Source: a virus. From it: a DNA stretch of 31,538 nt. Under the pieces are notes generated by a model, which ran no database searches, had not been told where the DNA came from, and saw only the letters and a list, made by a program, of their open reading frames with translations. Positions 14,294-22,217 of the stretch are shown here, in pieces. The stretch is taken from IMG/VR virus record IMGVR_UViG_3300037961_001273, positions 1 to 31,538 of that record. The stretch is one strand, 5' to 3'. Every line of letters begins with the position of its first letter. The stretch's first letter is position 1. The translations under genes were made by a program, and so were the position numbers.

Positions 14294-16258
14294 TTAAATT
14301 ACTGCCATCTTTCCTTTTTCATTTACTGCTGAATTAATTATATTTACTAAAACACCTCTACTATTTACTAATAATTCATTAAATCCTCTAGCATCAACAG
14401 TATTGATATTAAAGTTTACTGTTACAGGTTTGCCCATACTTAATTGATTATTTGGCACAACAGTTCCAGCTTGATCTGGTATAAATAATTCTGGACCAGC
14501 TTCACCAACTATTGATGGTTGACCAACTGCTGGACGTCCACCTTTTTCAAATCCTTTTATTTTATTTGCCAAACCTAAACCAAAAGCCAAAGTTCCTGCG
14601 GCAAGAGCAAAATTTAAAGGTGGTGGTGCAGAGGCTAAAGCACGTGTTGCTGCTGTGTACGCATTCATAAATGCTTCTTTGATTCTTTCCATTTTAAATA
14701 ATGCACTAGCTTTTTTTATAGCTGAACTTACTGCGGCACCTACTAAAGCATTTACTATTTGTTTTATAATTACTCTTGCTAAATCTTCTATTTGCAATTT
14801 TCCTGTCATTACAAAATTTGAAAGAGCATCAGTAATATTCTTAAATGCGTTTTTACCTACTTGCTCAAAGTTTTTAGTTACATCAGAAGCATTTTTCATA
14901 GCTTCTTTAAATCCTTCTCTAAAACCTTCGTATGCTTTTTCTAACATACCTACTTCTTTTCTTTCCTTTATTAACTGATCTTGAGCTTCTATTTGTCTTA
15001 GTTTTCTTAAGTGAGCAAACTTGGCTAATTCTTCATCTGCTCTTTTTTCTTGTTCCATTAATTCATCAACTCTTTTTAAATAGTCAATCATGGATTGTTC
15101 CATGTGTCCTGTACCTATGATTACAGTATCTAAAGCACCTCGTAATTTTGAAATATCTATATCTTCAGCATTGAAAAATTTTTCAATCATTGCCGCAGTG
15201 CTTTCGGTTACTGCTCCAAAATCAATTAAATCTAATCCAAGTTTTTTTAATCCTACATTTATTGCATTTTTAATATCATCAAATAATGACCCTATTGCTA
15301 CTATCAATAATTTTGCTTTACCACCTAACATTAAAAAACCAATAATACCCATGGCTCTCATCTCTGGAGGAAGAAAATTAATAAAAGAAAATAAATTTCT
15401 TACTGAATCTACAAAAAAATCAAATATAGGTCGCATCATGTCAAGGACTCTTGCAGTTCCGAGCATAATTTTTCTTAATGCAGTTACTAATGCCTCACTA
15501 AATGATTCTGCTGCTTTTTCTAATGAGCCAAAGTTTTTTTGTAAAATATTTTCTACTGCTATTAAATTAGATTTAAGGAAGTCAAATGCACCAGCTTCCA
15601 TAGTTGCTTTTTTAAATAAGAATATTTTATCGCCAATCATTGATAAAACACCATCAAATGTTTTTGCTAAATCATCTGTTGCTTTACCGAACCTACCTCC
15701 AGGACCAAATACTCTTTCAAATGCTTCTGCTGTTTCTTCTGCTGTAACTGTAGCACCAGCTTTGAATCCTAATAAATCCCTAACACCTCTTTCTCTAAAT
15801 AGATCAGCCGCACTGATACCAGCTGATAGTGATCTTTGTATTTGTTCTGAAGTAGTTCTAAAATCTAATCCTGTTACTGCAGCAACATTACCTGTTATCT
15901 CTAAAATTTTTGATAATTCGTTTGCATCTTTTGAAACGACTGCAAGTACACCAGCACCTTGTTGTATTTCATTTAGTGAGAATGGCACACGACTTGCAAA
16001 TTTAGCCATTACGTCAAATGCTTTTGCACCCTCATCAACAGTGCCAAATAAAAATTTTAGTCTTACTTGTAATCTTTCTATATCTCTTGCAGTATTTACA
16101 AATGATCTTGCTACTATTCCACCACCTAATGCGGCGAAAGCAACTTTCAAATTAAATACAGAATTTTTTAGATTGTTTACTCCCTTAGTGGCAGTTTGCA
16201 TTGCCATTCGGGTTTTATCTTTCGCGATAATATCTATATTTACTTTTTTAGTAGCCAT
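14294..16258 (-). CDS. Tape measure protein
   Basis: A 654-aa helical protein that sets tail length and is ejected with the DNA. The N-terminal half shows the usual TMP features (FAALGGGIVARSFVNTARD, FASRVPFSLNEIQQGAGVL, DLFRERGVRDLLGF). The centre contains hydrophobic stretches (about 290-330), and the C-terminus has the conserved GGRPAVGQPSIVGEAG followed by PELFIP. At about 1.5 angstrom per residue the tail would be near 100 nm, assuming the usual ratio. The ATG at 16258 abuts the stop of the frameshifted chaperone product, the standard order. Confidence 0.92.
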   Translation of the reverse strand: MATKKVNIDIIAKDKTRMAMQTATKGVNNLKNSVFNLKVAFAALGGGIVARSFVNTARDIERLQVRLKFLFGTVDEGAKAFDVMAKFASRVPFSLNEIQQGAGVLAVVSKDANELSKILEITGNVAAVTGLDFRTTSEQIQRSLSAGISAADLFRERGVRDLLGFKAGATVTAEETAEAFERVFGPGGRFGKATDDLAKTFDGVLSMIGDKIFLFKKATMEAGAFDFLKSNLIAVENILQKNFGSLEKAAESFSEALVTALRKIMLGTARVLDMMRPIFDFFVDSVRNLFSFINFLPPEMRAMGIIGFLMLGGKAKLLIVAIGSLFDDIKNAINVGLKKLGLDLIDFGAVTESTAAMIEKFFNAEDIDISKLRGALDTVIIGTGHMEQSMIDYLKRVDELMEQEKRADEELAKFAHLRKLRQIEAQDQLIKERKEVGMLEKAYEGFREGFKEAMKNASDVTKNFEQVGKNAFKNITDALSNFVMTGKLQIEDLARVIIKQIVNALVGAAVSSAIKKASALFKMERIKEAFMNAYTAATRALASAPPPLNFALAAGTLAFGLGLANKIKGFEKGGRPAVGQPSIVGEAGPELFIPDQAGTVVPNNQLSMGKPVTVNFNINTVDARGFNELLVNSRGVLVNIINSAVNEKGKMAVI

Positions 16259-16432
16259 TTATCTTTTCATCTTTGCAATTCGTTCTTGTCTTTCTCGCTC
16301 TTCATTTTGAAGATTAAAATATGCTAACCACATATTAAACTCTACGACCGACATTTGCAAGATTTCTGAAACTGTTTTGTGCAGTTTCTCGCCTAAAGCA
16401 AATATATTATGGAGTTCTACGTTATTTTTTAG
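16259..16432 (-). CDS. -1 frameshift extension of the tail assembly chaperone (GT-like)
   Basis: After a -1 slip in the A9C run the frame continues for 57 codons from 16432 to a TAA at 16259-16261, immediately before the tape measure ATG. The peptide (LKNNVELHNIFALGEKL, then SEILQMSVVEFNMWLAYFN, then a charged tail) has the SEILQMS and EFNMWLAY pattern of the T part of lambda-type G/GT chaperones. There is no ATG or Shine-Dalgarno suited to independent start near 16432. The fused product would have about 174 residues and recruit the tape measure protein during tail assembly. Confidence 0.85.
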   Translation of the reverse strand, partial: LKNNVELHNIFALGEKLHKTVSEILQMSVVEFNMWLAYFNLQNEERERQERIAKMKR

Positions 16433-16782
16433 TTTTTTTTTGCTTCAATGATATTGGTTTCTTGTGAACCCATTATCTTTGTTGCCACATCAGCAATAAC
16501 ATTTGTATCAGCTTTTGTCTTGAATGATAAAATATGACTAGCATTAAACATTTTATCGCCATCTTTAGTTAATGCTTTTTCAATAATAACATCAATCAAA
16601 ACTATCAAATCAGTAGTAGTTGCACCTTTGAATATTTTTGCCTTTTCAGACATATTAAAAGGTTTACAATGTATAGCTTTATCGCCGACTAAACCCCATT
16701 CAGGAACTTCAATTACTTTTGTTTCTTGAGTATTAAAATGATCTCTAATACCTTCAAAATAATCTATTTTTTCATCAGCCAT
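16429..16782 (-). CDS. Tail assembly chaperone, short form (G-like)
   Basis: A 117-aa protein between tail tube and tape measure genes, with FNMSEKAKIFKGATTTDLIV and a C-terminal KIMGSQETNIIEAKKN. Its position, size and the overlapping -1 frame identify it as the G-type chaperone that coats the tape measure protein before tube polymerisation. It stops at TAA 16429-16431, two codons after the slippery run. Most ribosomes should end here, while a minority shift to make the longer form, as in most long-tailed phages. Confidence 0.85.
   Translation of the reverse strand: MADEKIDYFEGIRDHFNTQETKVIEVPEWGLVGDKAIHCKPFNMSEKAKIFKGATTTDLIVLIDVIIEKALTKDGDKMFNASHILSFKTKADTNVIADVATKIMGSQETNIIEAKKN
16432..16441 (-). 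promoter_or_regulatory. Programmed -1 frameshift slippery site
   Basis: On the minus strand the chaperone gene ends GCA AAA AAA AAC TAA. The run of nine A then C contains A_AAA_AAC and, one codon earlier, A_AAA_AAA, both allowing tandem slippage by one base. A slip leads directly into the 57-codon chaperone extension. I did not find an obvious strong downstream pseudoknot by eye; the adjacent stop codon may itself slow ribosomes. Confidence 0.85.
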
Positions 16783-16791
16783 AAATTAAAA

Positions 16792-17178
16792 TTATACTGT
16801 GCCGATAGTTAGACCACCTGTGCCTTGAACAGTAACAGTTCTTGTAGTTACTCCATCAAGTGTTACACCAACTGACATTCCTGTAACGATACCTGTACCA
16901 GATAATTTTTGTTCACCTGATCCAGAACCTTCTGGCATAAATTCAAAACTTAAACTAGAGCCTTGAACTAATGTACCTTGAGCAGTATCATCATCATCAA
17001 AATTCATATCAATAGATGCAGTAAATGTTCCTCTACCAACTACAAACGATTTCATAGAACTACCTAATGCAGTATCTTCTACAACGTCGTGTGTCGTATC
17101 AACAGTAAATCCAGTTGCTTTACCAATATTAGTTCCACCAACATGAACTACTGCGTCCTTACCATGATGTGTTGCCAT
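16792..17178 (-). CDS. Major tail tube protein
   Basis: A 128-aa beta-rich protein (KDAVVHVGGTNIGKATGFTV, DTALGSSMKSFVVGRGTFTA, and a Gly/Thr-rich C-terminus) of the size and composition of tail tube subunits that stack as hexameric rings around the tape measure. It is directly upstream of the chaperone gene and downstream of the tail terminator, the canonical place. A good AAAGGAG Shine-Dalgarno precedes the ATG. No immunoglobulin-like C-terminal extension is present. Confidence 0.85.
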   Translation of the reverse strand: MATHHGKDAVVHVGGTNIGKATGFTVDTTHDVVEDTALGSSMKSFVVGRGTFTASIDMNFDDDDTAQGTLVQGSSLSFEFMPEGSGSGEQKLSGTGIVTGMSVGVTLDGVTTRTVTVQGTGGLTIGTV

Positions 17179-17181
17179 ATT

Positions 17182-17352
17182 TTACTCCTTTGTCTTTTTA
17201 ATTTCTTTTATAATCTTTTCAGTTTCCTTTGCAACTGAAATATTTTTTTTGTTATCCATAGTTTGATAACCAAGTTTTTTATAATGTTCTACAAAATCTT
17301 GAGATACTGTTATCACACTATCGCCTTTTTTCATATTTACATCTTTTGCCAT
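17182..17352 (-). CDS. Small Lys-rich hypothetical protein, 56 aa
   Basis: The frame starts MAKDVNMKKGDSVITVSQD, continues through FVEHYKKLGYQTMDNK, and ends in a charged helix (ETEKIIKEIKKTKE). The start overlaps the stop of the tail terminator gene by one base (TAATG at 17350-17354), and its stop codon overlaps the Shine-Dalgarno of the tail tube gene. It fills what would otherwise be a 170-base gap. The short beta-like front resembles small linker proteins found between neck and tail genes; function unknown. Confidence 0.7.
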   Translation of the reverse strand: MAKDVNMKKGDSVITVSQDFVEHYKKLGYQTMDNKKNISVAKETEKIIKEIKKTKE

Positions 17353-17795
17353 TATGCAGTCCCCCTTGTAAATTCATACATCACACGCACTGTTATTCTT
17401 ACACCACCATAAGGGTATATTTGTCCCTCATCAGAATTTGCAGAAATAATTTGTGTATCTAATGCATTTCCATTTCTTGTTATATCATTATCAAGAGTTT
17501 CTTCAACTACTTCAATAATTTGATTCCTAACAGTATCAATATTAGTATCTGTGCCTTTACCGAAAGCTACTATCAAAAAATCAATAGTACCCATATATGT
17601 TCCAGAGCCTGTAGCACCTATAGAAGCTGGTTCTCTTGTTTCCTCACCTGATTGAATGAATGCGGCTGGGAACTGTGCATCTGATAATTCCTCAACTTCA
17701 AATGGTTCTCTTGTTAATTTTTTAAACTCAATAGGACTTGTTACTGCATCAAGTTTTGTAATTATATCGTTAGCAATGTTTTCTCTTTTACTCAT
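17352..17795 (-). CDS. Tail terminator protein
   Basis: A 147-aa alpha/beta protein of the gpU/tail-terminator type: an N-terminal helix (RENIANDIITKLDAV), then strands with EELSDAQFPAAFIQSGEET, a helix with TVRNQIIEVVEETLDND, and closing strands GGVRITVRVMYEFTRG. Such proteins form the hexameric ring that stops tail tube growth and attaches the tail to the head. The location between a neck protein and the tail tube gene supports this. It overlaps the upstream gene by 4 bases (ATGA). Confidence 0.75.
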   Translation of the reverse strand: MSKRENIANDIITKLDAVTSPIEFKKLTREPFEVEELSDAQFPAAFIQSGEETREPASIGATGSGTYMGTIDFLIVAFGKGTDTNIDTVRNQIIEVVEETLDNDITRNGNALDTQIISANSDEGQIYPYGGVRITVRVMYEFTRGTA

Positions 17796-18256
17796 AATCC
17801 TACTGCACTAAAATAAAATTTTGCAAATTCGTTTTTTAATTGTTCTTCTTCTCTATTACCTATAGCAAAAAAAGGTCTAACTGTTTTTCTTTTTCCTACT
17901 CCAAAGAAATCATGTTGAGCAGCAATCTTTTCTCTTTCTTTATTTGAAAAGAATAATGTGTTTGTAGTTCCTCTTTGTCTAAAATCTAAACTTCTAAACA
18001 TTTTCCCTGTATCAGTTAAATCAACAAATCCTGTTTGTCGTCCTCTATCTTCTCTAGTTTTCTTAGTTGATTTTGCATAAGGCAACATTTTACCACCATC
18101 AGGTAAATTACCAGATTGAGTTCTTTTAGTAATCATTAATACTGCCATGTTTGAAACTCTATTTAAACTTTTTTGAGTAGCAGATAATTGTTTTCTAGTT
18201 ATGCCTTTTAAAAAATTTCTTACTTGTAATGTGTTGGCTTTTATTTTTAGTTCCAT
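17792..18256 (-). CDS. Neck / tail completion protein (Mu gpG / HK97 gp10-like)
   Basis: The 154-aa protein carries the pattern of phage virion morphogenesis proteins: RVSNMAVLMITKRTQSGN, DGGKMLPYAKSTKKTREDRG and FVDLTDTGKMFRSLDF (about residues 77-92), ending with RPFFAIGNREEEQL. Such proteins act at the head-tail interface. It is basic, as usual for the family. It overlaps its neighbours by 1 and 4 bases and lies between the connector and the tail terminator. Confidence 0.72.
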   Translation of the reverse strand: MELKIKANTLQVRNFLKGITRKQLSATQKSLNRVSNMAVLMITKRTQSGNLPDGGKMLPYAKSTKKTREDRGRQTGFVDLTDTGKMFRSLDFRQRGTTNTLFFSNKEREKIAAQHDFFGVGKRKTVRPFFAIGNREEEQLKNEFAKFYFSAVGL

Positions 18257-18732
18257 TACCTTACCAATCGTAAGCTATGTAATGGTTCCTTTTCACTATC
18301 AGATACCGTACCCCCACCATCTTCGTCGTATTCTACCCCGTCCCTAAGTATAGCTTGGAACTCTTCTTCGTATCTGTCCCTATAAAAATCTATTTGAACT
18401 TGAAAAGTATCTTTGCCCTCGCCAGTGTCAGGGTCTCTCCATTTAGTAAGTTGAGGATATATGTATTTCCATAATGCTAAATAAACAACAGATAACTCCC
18501 ACTGTGATGCAGTAAGTTTGCTGTTTTCCATTTCAACAGATGTGACTTTTGTAATATCTTTGTATCTAACTTGGTGTCTATATCTTTCCCACCATTCTTC
18601 TCTAATACGTCTTAATACATCATTCTCAGCAAATTGTATTTGATCAACAAAAGTAGTTATACCAAATCCTAAAATATCTGGTTGAATCTTTTGCAAATGT
18701 GTATTCTGCACACTAAAGACTGTTGAAGACAT
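18256..18732 (-). CDS. Head-tail connector protein
   Basis: A 158-aa mostly helical protein (AENDVLRRIREEWWERYRHQ, LTASQWELSVVYLALWKYI, VQIDFYRDRYEEEFQAIL) followed by an acidic linker and a short HSLRLVR tail. The helical bundle, the length and the position after the capsid gene and before the gpG-like protein match the adaptor that docks on the portal (HK97 gp6 / SPP1 gp15 role). The motif match is weaker than for the neighbours, so the specific family is not fixed. It overlaps both neighbouring genes by one base. Confidence 0.62.
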   Translation of the reverse strand: MSSTVFSVQNTHLQKIQPDILGFGITTFVDQIQFAENDVLRRIREEWWERYRHQVRYKDITKVTSVEMENSKLTASQWELSVVYLALWKYIYPQLTKWRDPDTGEGKDTFQVQIDFYRDRYEEEFQAILRDGVEYDEDGGGTVSDSEKEPLHSLRLVR

Positions 18733-18938
18733 TATTTTTTAGTTTTCTTTTTTACAACTTTTTTAACAACTTTTTTTGCGACTTTAACAGGTTTATCTGC
18801 TTTTGGTTTTGCAGTTTTACCGTCATCTAAAAACCAACCACGCATATTAAATCTTTCAACATTATTTTCGTAGTCAACTTTTTTTCTTTCAATAACATCG
18901 CCTTTGTTATTTTTAAGTTTTACTGTTTCTATTGTCAT
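18732..18938 (-). CDS. Small protein with Lys/Val-rich tail, 68 aa
   Basis: The front (MTIETVKLKNNKGDVIERKK, then VERFNMRGWFLDDG) looks like a short beta unit, and residues about 42-68 are a Lys/Val/Ala-rich tail with repeated KKVV units. No enzyme or membrane feature. It is the first gene after the capsid hairpin and overlaps the connector gene by 1 base. The front part resembles short head-tail linker or capsid-associated peptides; the basic tail could touch DNA. The ATG at 18938 has no clear Shine-Dalgarno. Confidence 0.65.
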   Translation of the reverse strand: MTIETVKLKNNKGDVIERKKVDYENNVERFNMRGWFLDDGKTAKPKADKPVKVAKKVVKKVVKKKTKK

Positions 18939-18954
18939 AATTGTTTATACCAAA

Positions 18955-18979
18955 TATGGGGTGGATTGACCACCCCATA
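18955..18979 (-). terminator. Strong hairpin downstream of the major capsid gene
   Basis: A perfect 10-bp stem (TATGGGGTGG at 18955-18964 against CCACCCCATA at 18970-18979) with a 5-base loop lies 11 bases after the capsid stop, in the only notable gap of the head operon. On the minus strand it is followed by only a short T run, so partial termination or 3'-end protection of capsid mRNA is more likely than full termination. Confidence 0.6.
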
Positions 18980-18990
18980 ATTTTAATTGA

Positions 18991-19830
18991 TTAGTTTGCT
19001 AAAGTATCAGCAGTTAGTTTCACTCCATAAGAATCATGAAGTTCGCCAACTCCGAATACAGCAGTTGCTACAATCTCATCTGCTCTTAAACTTGCATCTC
19101 TTTGAGATTCAATTTTTAAATCTTGCATCATAGCAAGACCAAGAGCATCTTGTGAGAAAACACCACCGATAGAATCATCTGAACCATCTACTGAAATATT
19201 TGATGTTTCAAAGATTTGGATACCAGCTACATTACCTACGAAACCACTTCTCATCGCTTCGTTTGATAACTCAGTATCTCTACCAACAAATGTATTTGTT
19301 AAAGACTTTTTAACATTGAAAATTTGTTTAGGGTGGAACACACCGAAGTATGGACCAGGTGCTTTATTAGTTTTAAGTTCTGCCGCACACTCAAATAAAT
19401 CTTGTACTGTTAATTCAGAACCAGCTCCGGGACCTTTTTCAGTTGAGAACCCTGAGAACAATGCCGCAAGGTCAGAATCAATTTTAGTTGCAATCGCTTC
19501 ACCGAATAATCTTCCGATATCTGCCGCAACATTTCTTGATGCTGAGTTTCTTGCTAAGTCCGTTAATGTAGTCATAATACCAACTTCTGATGCTGTAATA
19601 GTAACAGAAGATGGATTGACTGCTGTGTTTGAAAGATCAGATGCCTCACTCACAGCTGCTGCTGACACGTTTGCGTAAATCGGTACTTCAACTGATTTAC
19701 CACCACCAGCTATACTGTAATTTCGGACAAGACCTCTCATGATTGATTGTTCGCTAGCAACGAACAATGCTTCAGCTACGATTTCAGTATATAGTTCTGA
19801 TATCGTGCTACTTGTTGTTTCATTAGCCAT
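18991..19830 (-). CDS. Major capsid protein (HK97-fold)
   Basis: A 279-aa protein beginning SSTISELYTEIVAEALFVA, with EVGIMTTLTDLARNSASRN, a phage capsid-like core (DLFECAAELKTNKAPGPYFG, GVFHPKQIFNVKKSL) and a C-terminal segment KIESQRDASLRADEIVATAV found in HK97-fold capsid proteins. There is no long N-terminal delta domain, consistent with a separate scaffold gene upstream. It has a strong AAAGGAG Shine-Dalgarno and a hairpin follows the gene, both expected for the most abundant virion protein. Confidence 0.9.
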   Translation of the reverse strand: MANETTSSTISELYTEIVAEALFVASEQSIMRGLVRNYSIAGGGKSVEVPIYANVSAAAVSEASDLSNTAVNPSSVTITASEVGIMTTLTDLARNSASRNVAADIGRLFGEAIATKIDSDLAALFSGFSTEKGPGAGSELTVQDLFECAAELKTNKAPGPYFGVFHPKQIFNVKKSLTNTFVGRDTELSNEAMRSGFVGNVAGIQIFETSNISVDGSDDSIGGVFSQDALGLAMMQDLKIESQRDASLRADEIVATAVFGVGELHDSYGVKLTADTLAN

Positions 19831-19849
19831 TTAATTACTCCTTTAATGG

Positions 19850-20575
19850 TTATTTGTTAAGAACAATCTTAGTCGGCTGAGAATCTCTCTGCTTCCTATA
19901 CTCTGCGTATTTTTTCTTATCCGCAGGATTGTTCATGTCTAAATCACTCAAATTAAAAGGTTTATTGAGCTCTGTCCTATCCACATTTGACACTGAGCCA
20001 CTACCACTTGGGGAGGCAGTAACAAAGTGAGGGTTTTGTGTCAAAAACTCAGAAACTAACTCGTCAGTAGTTAAGAGTTCCCCTTTGTTGTTATATCGTG
20101 TTATACCATTTTTATCAAGGATTTCAACATTGCCTGTATCATTCAATCTCATATTATTTTGTAATAGAGATACCACTTGTTCTGGATTGATAGCACGATT
20201 CTTTGAAGCTGATTGAAGTAAAGCTCGATTTATTTTTATATCTTTGAGTTCACTTTCAAGACTATTAATTTTTTTTCCATACTCTTCTGATTTTTCTTTA
20301 AGTATTTGTTCAAACTCGCCTTTTTTAATTTTTTCTTTTTCTTCTGCTTCTCGGCTTTGTTTGACTGCATTAATTGCAGTATCTAAATCATCAACATCTA
20401 ATTTTTTATAAATTGATGCTCTTTCTTTTGCTAGTCTTTGTTTAACGATGTTATTTACGTCATCTTCAGAAAAAGTATTATTATTAACTTCTTTTACTTC
20501 TTCTGTTTTAGTTTCAGTTGTTTCACGTGAAACATCTGGTTGCGTAGTTTGTTCTACTTGGTTTTCTTCTGCCAT
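19850..20575 (-). CDS. Capsid scaffolding protein
   Basis: A 241-aa acidic protein directly upstream of the capsid gene. The N-terminus is disordered (Glu/Thr-rich). The middle is a coiled coil (about 60-130, KQSREAEEKEKIKKGEFEQI and ESELKDIKINRALLQ), and the C-terminal half contains a short folded region and a basic end (PTKIVLNK) that could bind the capsid shell. This order (disordered acidic, coiled coil, basic tail) is typical of SPP1- or P22-like scaffolds. No protease motif is visible, and no separate prohead protease gene was found. Confidence 0.85.
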   Translation of the reverse strand: MAEENQVEQTTQPDVSRETTETKTEEVKEVNNNTFSEDDVNNIVKQRLAKERASIYKKLDVDDLDTAINAVKQSREAEEKEKIKKGEFEQILKEKSEEYGKKINSLESELKDIKINRALLQSASKNRAINPEQVVSLLQNNMRLNDTGNVEILDKNGITRYNNKGELLTTDELVSEFLTQNPHFVTASPSGSGSVSNVDRTELNKPFNLSDLDMNNPADKKKYAEYRKQRDSQPTKIVLNK

Positions 20576-20588
20576 TTATTTCTCCCTG

Positions 20589-21494
20589 TTATATGTTCCA
20601 TTCTGGGTTAGTCGGAATCCAAGTATGTCGGCATCTGTATCCACCACGAACTATAAACGGATCGCCTGTAGATTTACCAGCCCACGATCTCGAGTTCCAA
20701 ATATCCCGAACTTCTGTTTCGGTAAAGGTTTTATTTACCATATTTCTACAAAAAGGTCTAGAGTCACGAACAAGAGTGCCTGTATATCTAAAATGATTTA
20801 GACCAGCATCTTTTGCCTTTTTGACTGTAAATTGTCCATGAAACTGCATAACCGAATCATGTGCTATTTGTCCAGCATATCTTCTTAAATTGTTTCCTGA
20901 TCTATCAGCCGCATACTGTGTGTGTAGTTTTCTAATAGCTTCTTCTACTTCTACTTTCATTTTTGCGTTAAACTTGTTTTCGTTAATAAAATCAACAAGA
21001 TTATTGATTTCGCTGATATTTGACTTTTGATAAACACCATTAATGTGTGCTCTTATGTTAGCAACCATATCATCAAAAGGTCGCCCAGCTATGATGCTTT
21101 GATATACTTCGTCATTGATAACTTTTAAGAATCTTTCAGCGATATCTTCAAAACCTTGAAATACTTGTGTTTTCAATGAGTTAATCGTAGCTAAATCAAC
21201 TTGTGTTAAATTTTTAAATCTATCAGGTATAGGCATTTCGCCAAACGTATCTAATACTTCTTTGGCAATTTTATTATATTCTTCGTTAATAATTAAATCA
21301 GCTTCTTCTAAAAAAGTGTTTTCAATAGTTGCTCGTAGCTGTGGTTGTAGCTGTATAGCTAATCTTGTATCTACATCTAGATCGCCTTTAGTTGCTTGTG
21401 TTACTTGCCTAATAATATCATCTTCTAAACGATATAGTGTGTTGATTATTCGTTCTTCGTGTTGATCAGCTAATTGATCTAATATTCGGCTCAT
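20589..21494 (-). CDS. Minor head protein (MuF / SPP1 gp7-like)
   Basis: A 301-aa protein with a long helical N-terminal region and the C-terminal minor-head motif series: RYAGQIAHDSVMQFHGQFT, LNHFRYTGTLVRDSRPFCRN and SWAGKSTGDPFIVRGGYRCR, then HTW. The Cys and His residues in RPFC and YRCRH are typical. These proteins bind the portal inside the head and may be ejected with DNA. It overlaps the upstream small gene as ATGA. No toxin-like C-terminal extension is present, unlike some MuF proteins. Confidence 0.9.
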   Translation of the reverse strand: MSRILDQLADQHEERIINTLYRLEDDIIRQVTQATKGDLDVDTRLAIQLQPQLRATIENTFLEEADLIINEEYNKIAKEVLDTFGEMPIPDRFKNLTQVDLATINSLKTQVFQGFEDIAERFLKVINDEVYQSIIAGRPFDDMVANIRAHINGVYQKSNISEINNLVDFINENKFNAKMKVEVEEAIRKLHTQYAADRSGNNLRRYAGQIAHDSVMQFHGQFTVKKAKDAGLNHFRYTGTLVRDSRPFCRNMVNKTFTETEVRDIWNSRSWAGKSTGDPFIVRGGYRCRHTWIPTNPEWNI

Positions 21495-21766
21495 TTAATA
21501 CTATTTCGCCAAGCATATAAACTCCAATACGCAGGACTCAAACTTTTTTGCCCTCTTACCTTTTTCAACACTCCACCCATTCTCGCCATGAAGCTACGTT
21601 TTCTTGCTGGTATGTTAGATTTAATTTTCATTCCCGGATCGCCGAATCTTACCTTTTTAACATTTTTAGTTTTTTTATCTCTTACAAATACTGCAAACTT
21701 TTTTGATTGTCCTGGAGTACGAAAAGGTTTACCAAGTTTGACTGCTCTACCTTGATACTTTGCCAT
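21491..21766 (-). CDS. Small basic protein, 91 aa (head operon)
   Basis: A Lys/Arg-rich protein with KKVRFGDPGMKIKSNIPARK, then RSFMARMGGVLKKVRGQKS and PAYWSLYAW. The FGDPxMxIK and arginine-rich ARxRSFxAR pattern followed by a YWS motif is a recurrent family in marine phages; here the usual Cys residues seen in related proteins are absent. It is coupled to both neighbours (TAATG upstream, ATGA downstream). Located between portal and minor head protein, it is likely a head-associated or DNA-condensing protein; function unknown. Confidence 0.75.
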   Translation of the reverse strand: MAKYQGRAVKLGKPFRTPGQSKKFAVFVRDKKTKNVKKVRFGDPGMKIKSNIPARKRSFMARMGGVLKKVRGQKSLSPAYWSLYAWRNSIK

Positions 21767-22038
21767 TACTTTCTTCTTCTTTTACGTTTTGATGCTCTTA
21801 AAATAATATCTTTATCAAAGGTTCCTGATCTGCCTCTGCTGATTAATTTGTTAACACGTGCCATTGACCATTGAGCCATACCGATACGTGGTCTAGAACC
21901 ACTGCTTAAAAAAGCACCTTGCCCTCTACGATACGATGCTTTTAAATCAGCAAAATTAAATAGTTTTGATTTTTTCGCTTTTGCTTTTAAAGTTCTAACA
22001 ACACTTGCAGATAAAGGTTTTCTAAATTTTCTAGCCAT
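21766..22038 (-). CDS. Small basic protein, 90 aa (head operon)
   Basis: A strongly basic protein with SSGSRPRIGMAQWSMARVNK, followed by LISRGRSGTFDKDIIL and an Arg/Lys tail (RASKRKRRRK). The AQWSMARVN followed by a short Gly/Asp segment resembles the helix-turn of small proteins known beside portal genes in other phages (WAMARVN type). Both ends overlap neighbours by one base (TAATG). Probably DNA-binding or virion-internal; no enzyme motif. Confidence 0.75.
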   Translation of the reverse strand: MARKFRKPLSASVVRTLKAKAKKSKLFNFADLKASYRRGQGAFLSSGSRPRIGMAQWSMARVNKLISRGRSGTFDKDIILRASKRKRRRK

Positions 22039-22217
22039 TATATTTTTGTCCTACGTTTTAGTAAACTCATTGGAATCCGTCCACCACTTTTATAAATTGA
22101 TGACATAGTTTTTAACAAAGAAGCACGAGCAGATCTTTTACTACCTTTTAATCCCTCTAAATATTTTTTTGGAATTTTAGTTTTCTTATCTTTTTTAACT
22201 TTCCGTTTCTTCGCCAT
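22038..22217 (-). CDS. Small basic protein, 59 aa (head operon)
   Basis: A very basic protein (MAKKRKVKKDKKTKIPKKY, then LEGLKGSKRSARASLLKT) ending in IPMSLLKRRTKI. The frame remains open upstream to 22289, but I choose the ATG at 22217: this limits the overlap with the portal gene to 23 bases and begins at the conserved-looking Lys-rich front. The YLEGLKGSKRSARA unit recurs in small proteins of related marine phages. It is the first of three consecutive tiny basic genes between portal and minor head protein; function unknown. Confidence 0.68.
   Translation of the reverse strand: MAKKRKVKKDKKTKIPKKYLEGLKGSKRSARASLLKTMSSIYKSGGRIPMSLLKRRTKI

Noticed and set aside
15090-16310. Long plus-strand open frame of about 406 codons
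   Set aside because: It is antisense to the tape measure gene, has biased Ser/Ala/Ile/Asn composition, no Shine-Dalgarno or family motif; it reflects the codon pattern of the real gene.
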